From positions 1-30,667 of IMG/VR virus record IMGVR_UViG_3300032285_000141: a stretch of DNA of 30,667 bases; one strand, 5' to 3'. The notes below the pieces were generated by a model. The model searched no databases, was not told the origin of the DNA, and worked only from the letters and a program-made list of their open reading frames with translations. The translations under genes and the position numbers were made by a program. Positions 21,698-30,117 of the stretch are shown one piece after another (positions within the stretch are counted from its first letter, which is position 1; every line of letters starts with the position of its first letter). The DNA comes from a virus.

Positions 21698-22192
21698 TTA
21701 AGCTGAATTAGACCAACCATACTGATTTCCACGAGGATGGATGGAGAATACACATTTGGCTTCTGCTCCAGGTTGCGCATCAATATGGAACATAGAAACA
21801 CGACCATTAAAGGCATAATAAACAATATTTGTGCCATCAGTAGCAGAAATTACATAAGTACGATCAACTGTTCCGCTATAAGCATCGCCACGAATCAATA
21901 AAAGATTTGCATCGCTAGGATTCCAAGCGGCTGTAATAGTCATTGAAGTAGGAGCAGACTGTGTAGGGATTTTGTCAGATTGACGGCTACCAGCAACCAT
22001 GAAAGATGCTACTGCATCATCTTGACCGAAAGCTGGGATAGCTTCAACTGGCACTAAGTTACCAGAAACAGCAATAGCAGAAACAGAAGCCAAAGTAGAT
22101 AAAGCAGAAGTAGCCAATGGAGTTGGACTAGAAGTAGGTTGCATATACAAAGTGGCTGAAAAGCCAGGAAGTACTTTTGATGGAAGTGCCAT
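21698..22192 (-). CDS. Major tail (tube) protein
   Basis: A 164-residue beta-rich protein at the place of lambda gpV. It starts MALPSKVLPGFSATLYMQ and contains SDKIPTQSAPTSMTITAAWN followed by LLIRGDAYSGTVDRTYVI and the closing AFNGRVSMFHIDAQPGAEAK, which follow the tube-subunit pattern of an insertion loop, long strands and a C-terminal strand. It would polymerise as hexameric rings around the tape measure. The ribosome binding site AAGGAATTAATC precedes the ATG. Confidence 0.75.
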   Translation of the reverse strand: MALPSKVLPGFSATLYMQPTSSPTPLATSALSTLASVSAIAVSGNLVPVEAIPAFGQDDAVASFMVAGSRQSDKIPTQSAPTSMTITAAWNPSDANLLLIRGDAYSGTVDRTYVISATDGTNIVYYAFNGRVSMFHIDAQPGAEAKCVFSIHPRGNQYGWSNSA

Positions 22193-22231
22193 GATTAATT
22201 CCTTAAATTAAAGTTAAATAATTCTATCTTA

Positions 22232-22648
22232 TTAAGCTGGAATATCCAAGGTGCAATCCATAATAATATGATGCAATCCTACAGTATTGTCGTATGTATT
22301 GTAAAGCCACATTACATCTGCTTTTGAAATATAAAAACCAGTAGAACCGCCAAACTGACCACTATATCCATGAAGCGACTGTAATATTGTATTACTAATA
22401 TCGAAACAATCTACCATATTTTGTGCAAATACACTAATTTGAAAGGTAGGTCGATCAATACCTTTAACAGATTGAGTTGTGCCAGTATAAACTGGTTGAT
22501 GCACATTTCTCAACTGCCAAGTTAAAAATTTAGGCTCTGTAGCAAAATTGCGATTAAAGTTAGCATAAACAGGGACAGGTGTAACTATAGAAGCTAATTG
22601 CGCTTGTATAGCTTTTGCATAATTGGATGGATTTAACTGTGTTGTCAT
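22232..22648 (-). CDS. Tail terminator (DUF3168/gpU-like)
   Basis: A 138-residue protein. NYAKAIQAQLASIVTPVPVY and the strand-rich core TFQISVFAQNMVDCFDISNT, with the final HHIIMDCTLDIPA, match the pattern of the tail-terminator/joining family that caps the tail tube and contacts the head. It lies between head closure and major tail protein and overlaps the head closure gene by four bases. The family name is by pattern. Confidence 0.65.
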   Translation of the reverse strand: MTTQLNPSNYAKAIQAQLASIVTPVPVYANFNRNFATEPKFLTWQLRNVHQPVYTGTTQSVKGIDRPTFQISVFAQNMVDCFDISNTILQSLHGYSGQFGGSTGFYISKADVMWLYNTYDNTVGLHHIIMDCTLDIPA

Positions 22649-22989
22649 ACTGGCACCACAGGATCATTTCTATAGCAATACAGCGTAGTCGTCATGCGAT
22701 CATCAGCTTCAACAGCCGAATCTATGCGCCATGCTCTATCTCTCCATGTAATACTATAAAGATTTTGGTTATCCACTATTTCTTTAATATTAGGGGTATA
22801 GTTAAGTTTAAAATTAACCAAATCCGTATAAATCCGTTCATCTTTAGTAATATTTAATGAGTTTTTAACGGAATGAACCAACGCTCTGGTCTGAAACCAA
22901 AGTGTAGTTGTTGTAGTTTGCTGACCATAAGTGTCTATGGAATTCACTACTCTATTTATTGATATATTCTCATAACGAGCAATAGCCAT
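22645..22989 (-). CDS. Head closure protein (head-tail connector)
   Basis: A 114-residue beta-barrel-like protein: YENISINRVVNSIDTYGQQT, then TLWFQTRALVHSVKN and the closing YSITWRDRAWRIDSAVEADD, the strand pattern of the phage head-tail joining (SPP1 gp16-like) family. It would plug the head portal vertex after packaging. It overlaps its neighbours by one and four bases and sits between adaptor and tail terminator, the usual order. Confidence 0.7.
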   Translation of the reverse strand: MAIARYENISINRVVNSIDTYGQQTTTTTLWFQTRALVHSVKNSLNITKDERIYTDLVNFKLNYTPNIKEIVDNQNLYSITWRDRAWRIDSAVEADDRMTTTLYCYRNDPVVPV

Positions 22990-23657
22990 TACATCACCAA
23001 TGACTTATAAGGTCGCAATAACTGTGCAACACCAAAAGGTATTTCTTGCAACATTCCAGCAACAGTATTGCTACGATTATTGTAGATATGAGTTAAAAGC
23101 AATAATCCAGCTTGCTTAATTACTGGATATTGCGATAAAGGATTAGCTTTGGTCTGATAAGTAACCATAATGGGGTTGGTCATTACTGTATTCACAGAAT
23201 TTGGCAATCCTTGTGATACAACCACTTTATTTCCTGTTGCATCATAAAAATAATCTGTTGATGCTAAAGTAACCAATGTCGGTGGAGTATTACCATTGTA
23301 ATAAGATACTGAATTAATAACGACACCAACTTGATTTTGGAATGGCTGTGAAACCTCTGGTAAATCCAAGCACATTTGTGTTCCAGTAGTGTTTGTAGCC
23401 CCATAGTATGCTTTGTAAGTAATGGGGAATATGGACATACCTAAATAATCTTCAATAGCCATACGAGTCGCTAATTCAATGCTAGACAAGTAAGTATCTT
23501 GGCTTTCATCATTAAAAAGATTAAGCTGTTGTGTAATCTCATCTAAAGTAAGCCAAGCCGTTTGTATATCACGGCTTGTTTGCTCAACCTTTTCATAAGA
23601 ATAAGGATTCCTAGATGAGCCTAAAAAAGGACCATTTATCAAAGCATCGGTTGTCAT
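22989..23657 (-). CDS. Head-tail adaptor (gp6-like)
   Basis: A 222-residue protein: WLTLDEITQQLNLFNDES followed by LSSIELATRMAIEDYLGMSI, which is the start helix pattern of phage gp6/connector adaptor proteins (QLxL...D..L...I..A....E..LG). The strand-rich middle VVINSVSYYNGNTPPTLVTL and C-terminal VIKQAGLLLLTHIYNNRS follow the same family. It would bind below the portal. It follows the second capsid gene by four bases. Confidence 0.8.
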   Translation of the reverse strand: MTTDALINGPFLGSSRNPYSYEKVEQTSRDIQTAWLTLDEITQQLNLFNDESQDTYLSSIELATRMAIEDYLGMSIFPITYKAYYGATNTTGTQMCLDLPEVSQPFQNQVGVVINSVSYYNGNTPPTLVTLASTDYFYDATGNKVVVSQGLPNSVNTVMTNPIMVTYQTKANPLSQYPVIKQAGLLLLTHIYNNRSNTVAGMLQEIPFGVAQLLRPYKSLVM

Positions 23658-23660
23658 TTA

Positions 23661-24704
23661 TCAAGCTCCGTATAAACGGACACCAGCAAATACATCACGA
23701 ATTGTGCTAACTACACGCTTTTCGCAATACATAGTAATAAATCCTGGGGCTGTTTGATCTAAACGCTGAATGTTCATTTCTTCACGATCAGCAATAGTTA
23801 CAAATCTTTCCCATTCAGCCAAATAAACTGGATAATTCCCAGAAGCGGCTGTTTGCATATAAGGGTTGGAAATAACTTTATGACCAAATACATAAAGCAA
23901 AGCACCGCCATCATCATCACCAACTTCAATAAAAATTGGAAGTTGAGCAGTATTCTTTAACTTGCGAATCTGAGCAATGGTAGTTGGGTGCATCATCCAA
24001 GCAGTTGTAGGCTTATAAAGATATTGTGAAGGCAAAGCGGCTTGTAAATTAGCTAAGTCATCATAAGAAATTGCTGTAGCGGATGCTTGTGCTACTTGCA
24101 ATACAGTATGTTTACCATTGGTAATGGCAGAACCATTAGAGCCAAAAGCGGCGGCTGTAGTAGAGCCAGCATAGCTATTTAAACCACGCAAACCAGCAGT
24201 ACCACCATAATTTACAGTAGTAGATCCAGATTGGTCATTGTTATACATCATAGAAAGAGCTTCTTGCTGGGCAAATTGCAATGCAATGTCAGTAAGGATA
24301 GTTTCTTCTAAGTAATTTACATCGGATAAAACCGCTGTACGAATAGGGGCAGAAGCATTTAATACACGAACTGGGATTTGCCAAAACTTAACATCTTCAC
24401 CAGATGTAGCATTATCGCTATTTACTGCATAGCCCCAAGGATTGTTAGAGCCATCTTGAATATTGGTAACAGTACCAGTATTTACTACAAAGGCTTCATC
24501 TGAGCCAATAGTTGTGATTACACGACTGCCAGCCATACGGAATGGATTTCCATAACGCAATGCGGCAAACGCATCATCGTAAATTACACGACCACCAACC
24601 CCTGAACCTGAACCAGTAAGGGCAGATGCTTCTTTTAAGTTTACTTTTGCTTTGCCATCAACAATGGCTTCCTTAACTGCGTCAAGAACTAGATTAGTTG
24701 TCAT
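23661..24704 (-). CDS. Second major capsid protein paralogue, no scaffold domain
   Basis: A 347-residue HK97-fold capsid protein homologous along its whole length to the product of the upstream gene. Shared blocks are KEASALTGSGSGVGGRVIYD (from K24), the A-domain core (WGYAVN, FWQIPVRVLNASAPIRTAVL and QEALSMMYNNDQ), YGG-x2-GLRGL-x2-YAG and the C-terminal RLDQTAPGFITMYCEKR. Only about 23 residues precede the conserved KEASALTG, against about 103 in the first copy, so the delta/scaffold domain is missing. A TTG at 24714-24716 would add four residues; I use ATG 24704 with TTGGAATTAAAA upstream. A terminator-like hairpin precedes it, so it is probably expressed less than, or tuned against, the first copy. 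Confidence 0.85.
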   Translation of the reverse strand: MTTNLVLDAVKEAIVDGKAKVNLKEASALTGSGSGVGGRVIYDDAFAALRYGNPFRMAGSRVITTIGSDEAFVVNTGTVTNIQDGSNNPWGYAVNSDNATSGEDVKFWQIPVRVLNASAPIRTAVLSDVNYLEETILTDIALQFAQQEALSMMYNNDQSGSTTVNYGGTAGLRGLNSYAGSTTAAAFGSNGSAITNGKHTVLQVAQASATAISYDDLANLQAALPSQYLYKPTTAWMMHPTTIAQIRKLKNTAQLPIFIEVGDDDGGALLYVFGHKVISNPYMQTAASGNYPVYLAEWERFVTIADREEMNIQRLDQTAPGFITMYCEKRVVSTIRDVFAGVRLYGA

Positions 24705-24726
24705 TTTTAATTCCAATAGAGATTAA

Positions 24727-24755
24727 GAAAGGGGGGTTTTTAACCCCCCATTTCA
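24727..24755 (-). terminator. Strong hairpin between the two capsid genes
   Basis: GGGGGGTT (24742-24749 read on the minus strand) pairs perfectly with AACCCCCC (24731-24738), loop AAA, and GAAA/TTTC extend the stem with one bulge. On the minus strand the hairpin is followed by TTTCTTAATC, an intrinsic terminator form. It starts a few bases after the stop of the first capsid gene and lies about 25 bases before the second, so it is expected to cut transcription partially (attenuator), since many late genes lie beyond it. Confidence 0.75.
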
Positions 24756-26093
24756 TTAGGTTGCAGTACCAGTAGAACGGAAACGGATAATTGCAAATGG
24801 ATCTACAACGCTGGTGGCGAGCCTTTTTTCGCCATAGAAAGTTATTGAGCCAGGCAATGTCTGGTCATATCTACGGAGAATCATGTTCAAGCGATCAACG
24901 ATTGTGAAGCCTTTTTGGAAATCACCGAAATACATTGGATACAAGCTGTTAGTACCAGCAGAGCCAGATGAAGTTTGTGAAGGAGTATCAAGATACTTAT
25001 TCACTACAACATTAAAGCCTAACAATGTACCAACGATACCATCGTTACGAGCCAAACCATCAACATAGATTGGGCGACCTTGATCATCTACCAAACCACG
25101 AATCTGTTGTAACAGAACTGGGTTGATAACAAAACAAGCTGATTCTGTCCAATATTGCTGTGGCAAGCTGTAAATAAAGTTCACAACATCTTTGTATTTG
25201 ATGTTAGCCGCACCAACAGTATTTGCGTTAGTTGTTAACTGGTCATAAGTAGCCAAGCTATGCAAACCGCTAGAAGAACCAGTACCAGAAGTACCGAAAG
25301 CGGCTGTAGAGATTGTTCCACCTGTGTAGGAAGAATTAGCACCAGCATACTGATCTAAACCACGCAAACCATTAGAACCCCCATAAGGCAATGATGTTGC
25401 GCCTTGGTCGTTATTCTGGATCATGGAAAGAGCTTCAGCTTGTGAGAACTCAGCCAACATATCGCTAACAACATTACCTTCCAAACCATCAATATCATCC
25501 AAAGCCGCTGTACGGATAGGGAACTGGACATTTAAGTCTTGGAGAGTTAATTGCCAAATGTTTGTATCTTCAGTTGTTAGTGATCCGTTATTATTAATTG
25601 CATAACCCCAAGCGGCTCCAGCATTGCCTACCTTTGCACGGAACTGATAAGTTGCACCATCAGTAGCAACAGCACGAGCAACACCACGCATTGGATTTAG
25701 CAAACGCAATGGAACGAATACTGGATCATAGGCGGTACGACCACCGATGCCAGCACCAGAGCCAGTTAATGCAGATGCTTCTTTAAAATACGCATCATAT
25801 TGACCAGCATCTTCAAACATTTTGATTTCTTTTTGTACTTTAGCTTCGCCAGCAACAAAAGATTTCAACTGCTCTTTAACCATGCGGTTTACTTCAGAAC
25901 CAATAGACTTGTAAGTCTTGATTGCTGGAGTTGCACCTAATTGGCTAACTTTAGCTTCCAAAGCGGCAACTTTTTCTTCAAAAGATACAACTGCTTCTTC
26001 AACTTTTTTTACTGCTTCAGCTTTGCCTTCTTCAATCTTAGCTACTGTATTAGCTTCGATTTCATCTAGCTTTGCAATGATTTGCTCAGACAT
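24756..26093 (-). CDS. Major capsid protein with N-terminal scaffold (delta) domain
   Basis: A 445-residue HK97-fold capsid protein. Residues 1-100 are a highly charged coiled coil (AKLDEIEANTVAKIEEGKAE, FEEKVAALEAKVSQL), the delta/scaffold domain of HK97-type precursors, which the protease gene just upstream would remove. KEASALTGSGAGIGG (from K104) marks the likely start of the mature N-arm. The core holds WGYAIN, DLNVQFPIRTAALDDIDGLE, QAEALSMIQNNDQGA and YGGSNGLRGLDQYAG, and the C-terminal part RYDQTLPGSITFYGEKRL. A complete paralogue without the delta domain follows after a hairpin. Confidence 0.9.
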   Translation of the reverse strand: MSEQIIAKLDEIEANTVAKIEEGKAEAVKKVEEAVVSFEEKVAALEAKVSQLGATPAIKTYKSIGSEVNRMVKEQLKSFVAGEAKVQKEIKMFEDAGQYDAYFKEASALTGSGAGIGGRTAYDPVFVPLRLLNPMRGVARAVATDGATYQFRAKVGNAGAAWGYAINNNGSLTTEDTNIWQLTLQDLNVQFPIRTAALDDIDGLEGNVVSDMLAEFSQAEALSMIQNNDQGATSLPYGGSNGLRGLDQYAGANSSYTGGTISTAAFGTSGTGSSSGLHSLATYDQLTTNANTVGAANIKYKDVVNFIYSLPQQYWTESACFVINPVLLQQIRGLVDDQGRPIYVDGLARNDGIVGTLLGFNVVVNKYLDTPSQTSSGSAGTNSLYPMYFGDFQKGFTIVDRLNMILRRYDQTLPGSITFYGEKRLATSVVDPFAIIRFRSTGTAT

Positions 26094-26103
26094 GATATTT
26101 CCT

Positions 26104-26907
26104 TTACTTAATGCGTTTAGATAATACCTTTAAGAATTCTCTTTCCTCTAGGGCTTTGAGAATCTTATCGGCTTCATTTACCACCGCTTCAGGCTCACCC
26201 TGTTGTGGGGTATCTTTAATAATTTCCTCTACAACATCACGCTGTTCAAGTATTTTCTTAAAGACAGAAGATGCGGTGGTCGCACCCTTCTTGGAAAGAC
26301 CAGCATCACGCAAGGCTTCCTCAACTATACGAGGATTTAAATGCCCTTCAGCATCAAAACACTCTAACTTTTGAATATTGGCTTCTGGGTTATTAGGATA
26401 CATGACTACACTAATCTCACGCAGACCGCCTTTTTTAATTTGAAAATAGGCTTCATCAGAAGGCTCATCCACAGGATTGCCATCTGCATCAACCATAATC
26501 GCTTCATCTGCATAAGCACCAACAGATACACCGCCAAATAAATTTGGTGATTCTTTTAAGACTGAATAAATATCTGAACCAGAAGATGTATTCATAAACA
26601 AACGACCTTTAGCTGTCATACCAGCTTCGTCAAAAGAAATTTCATCCCATTGACCTACAGGCATACCCATATCGTTATGATTTAAAAACATTGGCATTGG
26701 CTTGCCAGCCTTGGCAAACTCATCCGCCCATTGTGCAAAACCTTCAGGCTGGTAGTTAAAACGGCGTCCATCGGAACCTTCTCTGGCTCCCCAAGTAGTC
26801 GCTCTAGCCTCGATTGTTCCGCTAGGGTTTTGTGCTTCGTCTGCGGATTGTCCCAGTTGAACTTTTGCTTCGCAAACTAGAAGTAGATTTTTCATTGATA
26901 GCCCCAT
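26104..26907 (-). CDS. HK97-family prohead protease
   Basis: A 267-residue peptidase of the S78/HK97 prohead protease type that matures the procapsid. Conserved catalytic features are the His in MFLNHND (H77), the Ser in GGVSVGAYA (S128) and the Glu in LREISVVMYPNNPEAN (E164); the EISVV-x-x-P-x-NP block is diagnostic. The C-terminal region (RDVVEEIIKDTPQQ onward) is charged. Two near starts exist (26907 and 26895). Its 5' end overlaps a 68-residue ORF in another frame by 86 bases. It is ten bases before the first capsid gene, the usual order. Confidence 0.9.
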   Translation of the reverse strand: MGLSMKNLLLVCEAKVQLGQSADEAQNPSGTIEARATTWGAREGSDGRRFNYQPEGFAQWADEFAKAGKPMPMFLNHNDMGMPVGQWDEISFDEAGMTAKGRLFMNTSSGSDIYSVLKESPNLFGGVSVGAYADEAIMVDADGNPVDEPSDEAYFQIKKGGLREISVVMYPNNPEANIQKLECFDAEGHLNPRIVEEALRDAGLSKKGATTASSVFKKILEQRDVVEEIIKDTPQQGEPEAVVNEADKILKALEEREFLKVLSKRIK

Positions 26908-27028
26908 TGTTAATAGCCTGATTATTATCTTGTATTTTTGGGGGTTTAACTACATTTTTTGGTAGTTTAACATTACTATTTTTAATTTGTAAATTTAATA
27001 TATCTAAAATTTTGTCTAATAGTAACAT
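26822..27028 (-). CDS. Small basic ORF between portal and protease
   Basis: A 68-residue basic ORF beginning MLLLDKILDILNLQIKNSNV and ending SLRSKSSTGTIRRRSTKP. The ATG overlaps the portal stop (TAATG), suggesting translational coupling, and it fills the 120 bases before the protease start. Its last 29 codons overlap the protease gene in a different frame. The family is not recognised and the overlapping part may be chance, so expression is plausible but unproven. Confidence 0.4.
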   Translation of the reverse strand: MLLLDKILDILNLQIKNSNVKLPKNVVKPPKIQDNNQAINNGAINEKSTSSLRSKSSTGTIRRRSTKP

Positions 27029-28425
27029 TATTTACCTATATTCATCTTGCGTTTTTGATTTCCACCGTTACCGCCAGTATCTTGTGGTGATGAGCCTGAT
27101 ATTGGTTCTGCCATATTGGATTTAGAAGTTAATTCATCTTCACCTTCCATTTTAGCCATATTAAGATATTCTCTAGCTTCATTAGGAGTCATAATACCAC
27201 CAGTTACTCCAGCATTAACAAAGTTCATTTGATCTAATGGAGCACCTTTAAGAAAGTCTTTAGTATCAAAGCGGATACATAAACTAGGATAACCTTTTAA
27301 TAGATGACTATTTAGCTTTTGTTCAATATTTATAACCATAGGATACATAGTTGTTTTATAAAATTCATCCAACAATGTTTGCGTATTATTAAACTTTTGG
27401 TCTGAAATACCAAGCATTGCTGGAGGAACACCAAATAAAGCACAAATCCGTTTTATTGTTTGTTCTTTTAATTTAGCACAATCCGCATCTTGTAGAGTAA
27501 GCATCTGTAAAGGCTGATATTTCATGCCTTGATCTAATAGCATACCTTGTCCTGGTTTGCTTAAATCACTTGTTCTAGAGCCTGTCATGCTTGACCATGC
27601 TTCTTTTAATCGTGCCGCAATCTCTTTATATTTGGCGTCTGGAATAACTTGTTCTGTTACAAACATACCAGTAGGCTTTGCGCCGTTCTGCATAATAAAA
27701 TTGGCATATAAATCAATATCTTGGTCTAAGGCTACCAATTCAGTAGCTAGAATACCTTTATTAAAACCAGCTGCACCTTGCCAAGCCGCTTCCTTAATAT
27801 GCATTACCTGATGCGCCGCTAATAATTCATCTTTATTAAATCCATAGCTAGGGGTGGATAGGCGATAAGCTGGATACCTAGCTGGAGTAAGTTGTACTGT
27901 TATTAGTGTGGCATCTAGGTTATACATTTCTAATGGAGTAGCTACAGAATCGGCTTGATCTTTTCTCCACCATAAAGTGAATGTTTCGCCAGCAAGGTCT
28001 TGCCACATTGACCATTGATACCAAAATTCATATTGGCTTTCAAAGTTATTGGGGGTGCTAAGTAGATTTAATACTTGTTTAGCTTTTGCTTTATCTCTTG
28101 CTCCAACGGCAGTATTTTCCAAAGCATTAACAAATGTGCCATCGTCTGTCTTATACATAACACGAATTGGTAACTGCGCTAATGCTCTAGCTTTAACACC
28201 AACGCAACTCATAATAGTGCTGTTTCGGCTTAATACTGACATATCCACAGTCCGACCAGCGGCTGTAGTGCTAGATGTAGTTACATAAAGTAATTGCTGT
28301 GAAACAGTTTGCTTGCCACCTTGACCTTGATAAATAACATTATTACCAAGTTGTGTTTGACCAAAAAGGGTATTCGATTCTGTTGAATCTACTTTCTTTC
28401 CTTTGAAAATATCCAAAATACCCAT
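27028..28425 (-). CDS. HK97-type portal protein
   Basis: A 465-residue portal subunit that forms the dodecameric DNA channel. MGILDIFKGKK start, then the conserved SVLSRNSTIMSCVGVKARAL, FWYQWSMWQDLAGETFTLW, HQVMHIKEAAWQGAAGFNKG and the CALFGVPPAMLGISDQKFNN block near residue 345-355 (family hallmark) are all visible. The C-terminus is flexible and polar (SGSSPQDTGGNGGNQKRK). It starts after a short AT-rich inverted repeat and an AGGAG ribosome binding site. It follows terminase by 30 bases. Confidence 0.9.
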   Translation of the reverse strand: MGILDIFKGKKVDSTESNTLFGQTQLGNNVIYQGQGGKQTVSQQLLYVTTSSTTAAGRTVDMSVLSRNSTIMSCVGVKARALAQLPIRVMYKTDDGTFVNALENTAVGARDKAKAKQVLNLLSTPNNFESQYEFWYQWSMWQDLAGETFTLWWRKDQADSVATPLEMYNLDATLITVQLTPARYPAYRLSTPSYGFNKDELLAAHQVMHIKEAAWQGAAGFNKGILATELVALDQDIDLYANFIMQNGAKPTGMFVTEQVIPDAKYKEIAARLKEAWSSMTGSRTSDLSKPGQGMLLDQGMKYQPLQMLTLQDADCAKLKEQTIKRICALFGVPPAMLGISDQKFNNTQTLLDEFYKTTMYPMVINIEQKLNSHLLKGYPSLCIRFDTKDFLKGAPLDQMNFVNAGVTGGIMTPNEAREYLNMAKMEGEDELTSKSNMAEPISGSSPQDTGGNGGNQKRKMNIGK

Positions 28426-28435
28426 TTTTTTCTCC

Positions 28436-28453
28436 TAGAATTTACTAATTCTA
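28436..28453 (-). repeat. Inverted repeat before the portal ribosome binding site
   Basis: TAGAATT and AATTCTA are separated by four bases (28436-28453) in the terminase-portal gap. The stem ends just upstream of the AGGAG site of the portal gene and touches its first base (CTAGGAG), so folding could hinder ribosome entry. No T-run follows, so it is not a classical terminator. Confidence 0.4.
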
Positions 28454-28455
28454 TA

Positions 28456-30117
28456 TTAAAACGATCTAAACCCAAAGCTAGTTGAAGTATATGGGTTATC
28501 TAATGAACAATGTGCTGCAATAATCATGGCTATTATGCCATCAACTTTAGCAGATTTGTCAGCTTCGTTTTTTCTAATCTTAATATTACCATTTACATCC
28601 TCGTAAACCTCACAGTTACCTAACTGCCAACCTAAAAATGGGTTGCCATCATGCTTAATTTGCTTATTAAGTATTAATTTCTCTATATATTTTGATGGAT
28701 TAGATAACACACTCATACCTTGCCCAACTTTTTTTACTGGGACACCATTTTCAAATAACCTAGCAACCATTGAAGCGGCATTATAAGCATCATAACCTAC
28801 TTCCTTAACATCATACTTGGCACATTCCTGAAGAATATAGTCACTAATCTCTCTATCATCCATAACATTACCTTCAGTAAGCTTTAAGATGCCTGAGTCC
28901 ACAGCAACTCTAAATATGTCTTGATAATGCTTTGGGATTAACTCATACCCAATCTCAGGTAAGAAAAATTGCCAATGTGCTCTGTAATCTAGTTCACCAT
29001 ATCTTTTTAAAGTACATACAGCATTCAGGTCTCTTGTAGCGGCTAAGTCGAACCCAATAAAGACGGCCTCGGGCTGTCGCCCATCGTCCTCAGCAATAGC
29101 CTCATCCCAATGATTTCTGTCTAACCAAGCAGAGTTAGCACTAACATATATGTTAAGTGTTTTGCAAAGGAACTCATTAAGCACCGCTGGTTTATGCTTT
29201 GCTTCTTCCGCTCTTTGCTCAATAGCTTCTTGAAAGACAGAGATACCATGCATTGGATTAGCTTTAGCCCAAGTCTTAGGGTCTCTCCAATCGTCTTGAG
29301 GGTCTAAACCATACAGCAAACCAAACCATCTAGGATTATCAGTAGCTTCCCCATTCAGCATAGATTGAACCATGCTCATATCTTCATAGAACTTGGTGTC
29401 TTTAGAGAAAGATGCCGTTGTAATATAGATTCGTAATGGGTTTTGCCTTGCGACCATACCTGAATGTAATACCTCAATGGAATTTCTATCCACAATCTGA
29501 GCCGCTTCATCCACGATTACGCAAGATGGATTCTTACCATCCCCAGATTTCTTTGTGTCTCTAGAAAGAGCTTTAAATGTAGACTGTGAGTCTCCGCCCT
29601 TCTTTACTTCGTATCTTGATACATTAAATAGACAAGATAAGTCTGTAGGCATTGCTTCTACGAATCCTTTAGCCGCATCAAATACAATAGTTGCTTGCTC
29701 TCTATTGGTTGCCAAAGTAAACACCTCTGCGCCCGATTCACCACATAGTAGTTCGTAAAGTGCTATTGAAGCTGTAATAGTTGATTTACCAGCTTTACGA
29801 GGAATAAAAACGATTACATCAGTAACCATTCTTTTAGTCTTATCCTTCTTCCCCCTGAATCCATAGATAGCACAGATAAGGAAGATTTGAAATGGCTCTA
29901 ATATTAATGGTTCTCCAGCTTGTGGACCTTTAGTATGTTTTAGGTTTCCGCAAAAGGATAGGAAATGCTGTGGCACTCTTTCATCGAATACCCATTCCCA
30001 TTCTTTATTCTCATACTGATTGATAAATCTTTGGCAAGCTAATCTAATATCTTTGCAAACATTAATCTCGCCTTTTATTACATCGTGTGCATATTCAAAG
30101 CCTGTCTCCCATTTCAT
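28456..30117 (-). CDS. terL: Terminase large subunit
   Basis: A 553-residue packaging motor. The ATPase domain has Walker A PRKAGKS (106-112) and Walker B CVIVDEAAQ (VIVDE 200-204), with the TTASF coupling motif at about 233-237. The nuclease domain has AVFIGFDLAATRD (D357) and EVGYDAYNAASM (D442), the metal-binding aspartates of the RNase-H fold. It is of the terminase 1 type. It overlaps the small subunit gene by four bases. Packaging mode (cos or headful) cannot be read from this window. Confidence 0.95.
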   Translation of the reverse strand: MKWETGFEYAHDVIKGEINVCKDIRLACQRFINQYENKEWEWVFDERVPQHFLSFCGNLKHTKGPQAGEPLILEPFQIFLICAIYGFRGKKDKTKRMVTDVIVFIPRKAGKSTITASIALYELLCGESGAEVFTLATNREQATIVFDAAKGFVEAMPTDLSCLFNVSRYEVKKGGDSQSTFKALSRDTKKSGDGKNPSCVIVDEAAQIVDRNSIEVLHSGMVARQNPLRIYITTASFSKDTKFYEDMSMVQSMLNGEATDNPRWFGLLYGLDPQDDWRDPKTWAKANPMHGISVFQEAIEQRAEEAKHKPAVLNEFLCKTLNIYVSANSAWLDRNHWDEAIAEDDGRQPEAVFIGFDLAATRDLNAVCTLKRYGELDYRAHWQFFLPEIGYELIPKHYQDIFRVAVDSGILKLTEGNVMDDREISDYILQECAKYDVKEVGYDAYNAASMVARLFENGVPVKKVGQGMSVLSNPSKYIEKLILNKQIKHDGNPFLGWQLGNCEVYEDVNGNIKIRKNEADKSAKVDGIIAMIIAAHCSLDNPYTSTSFGFRSF

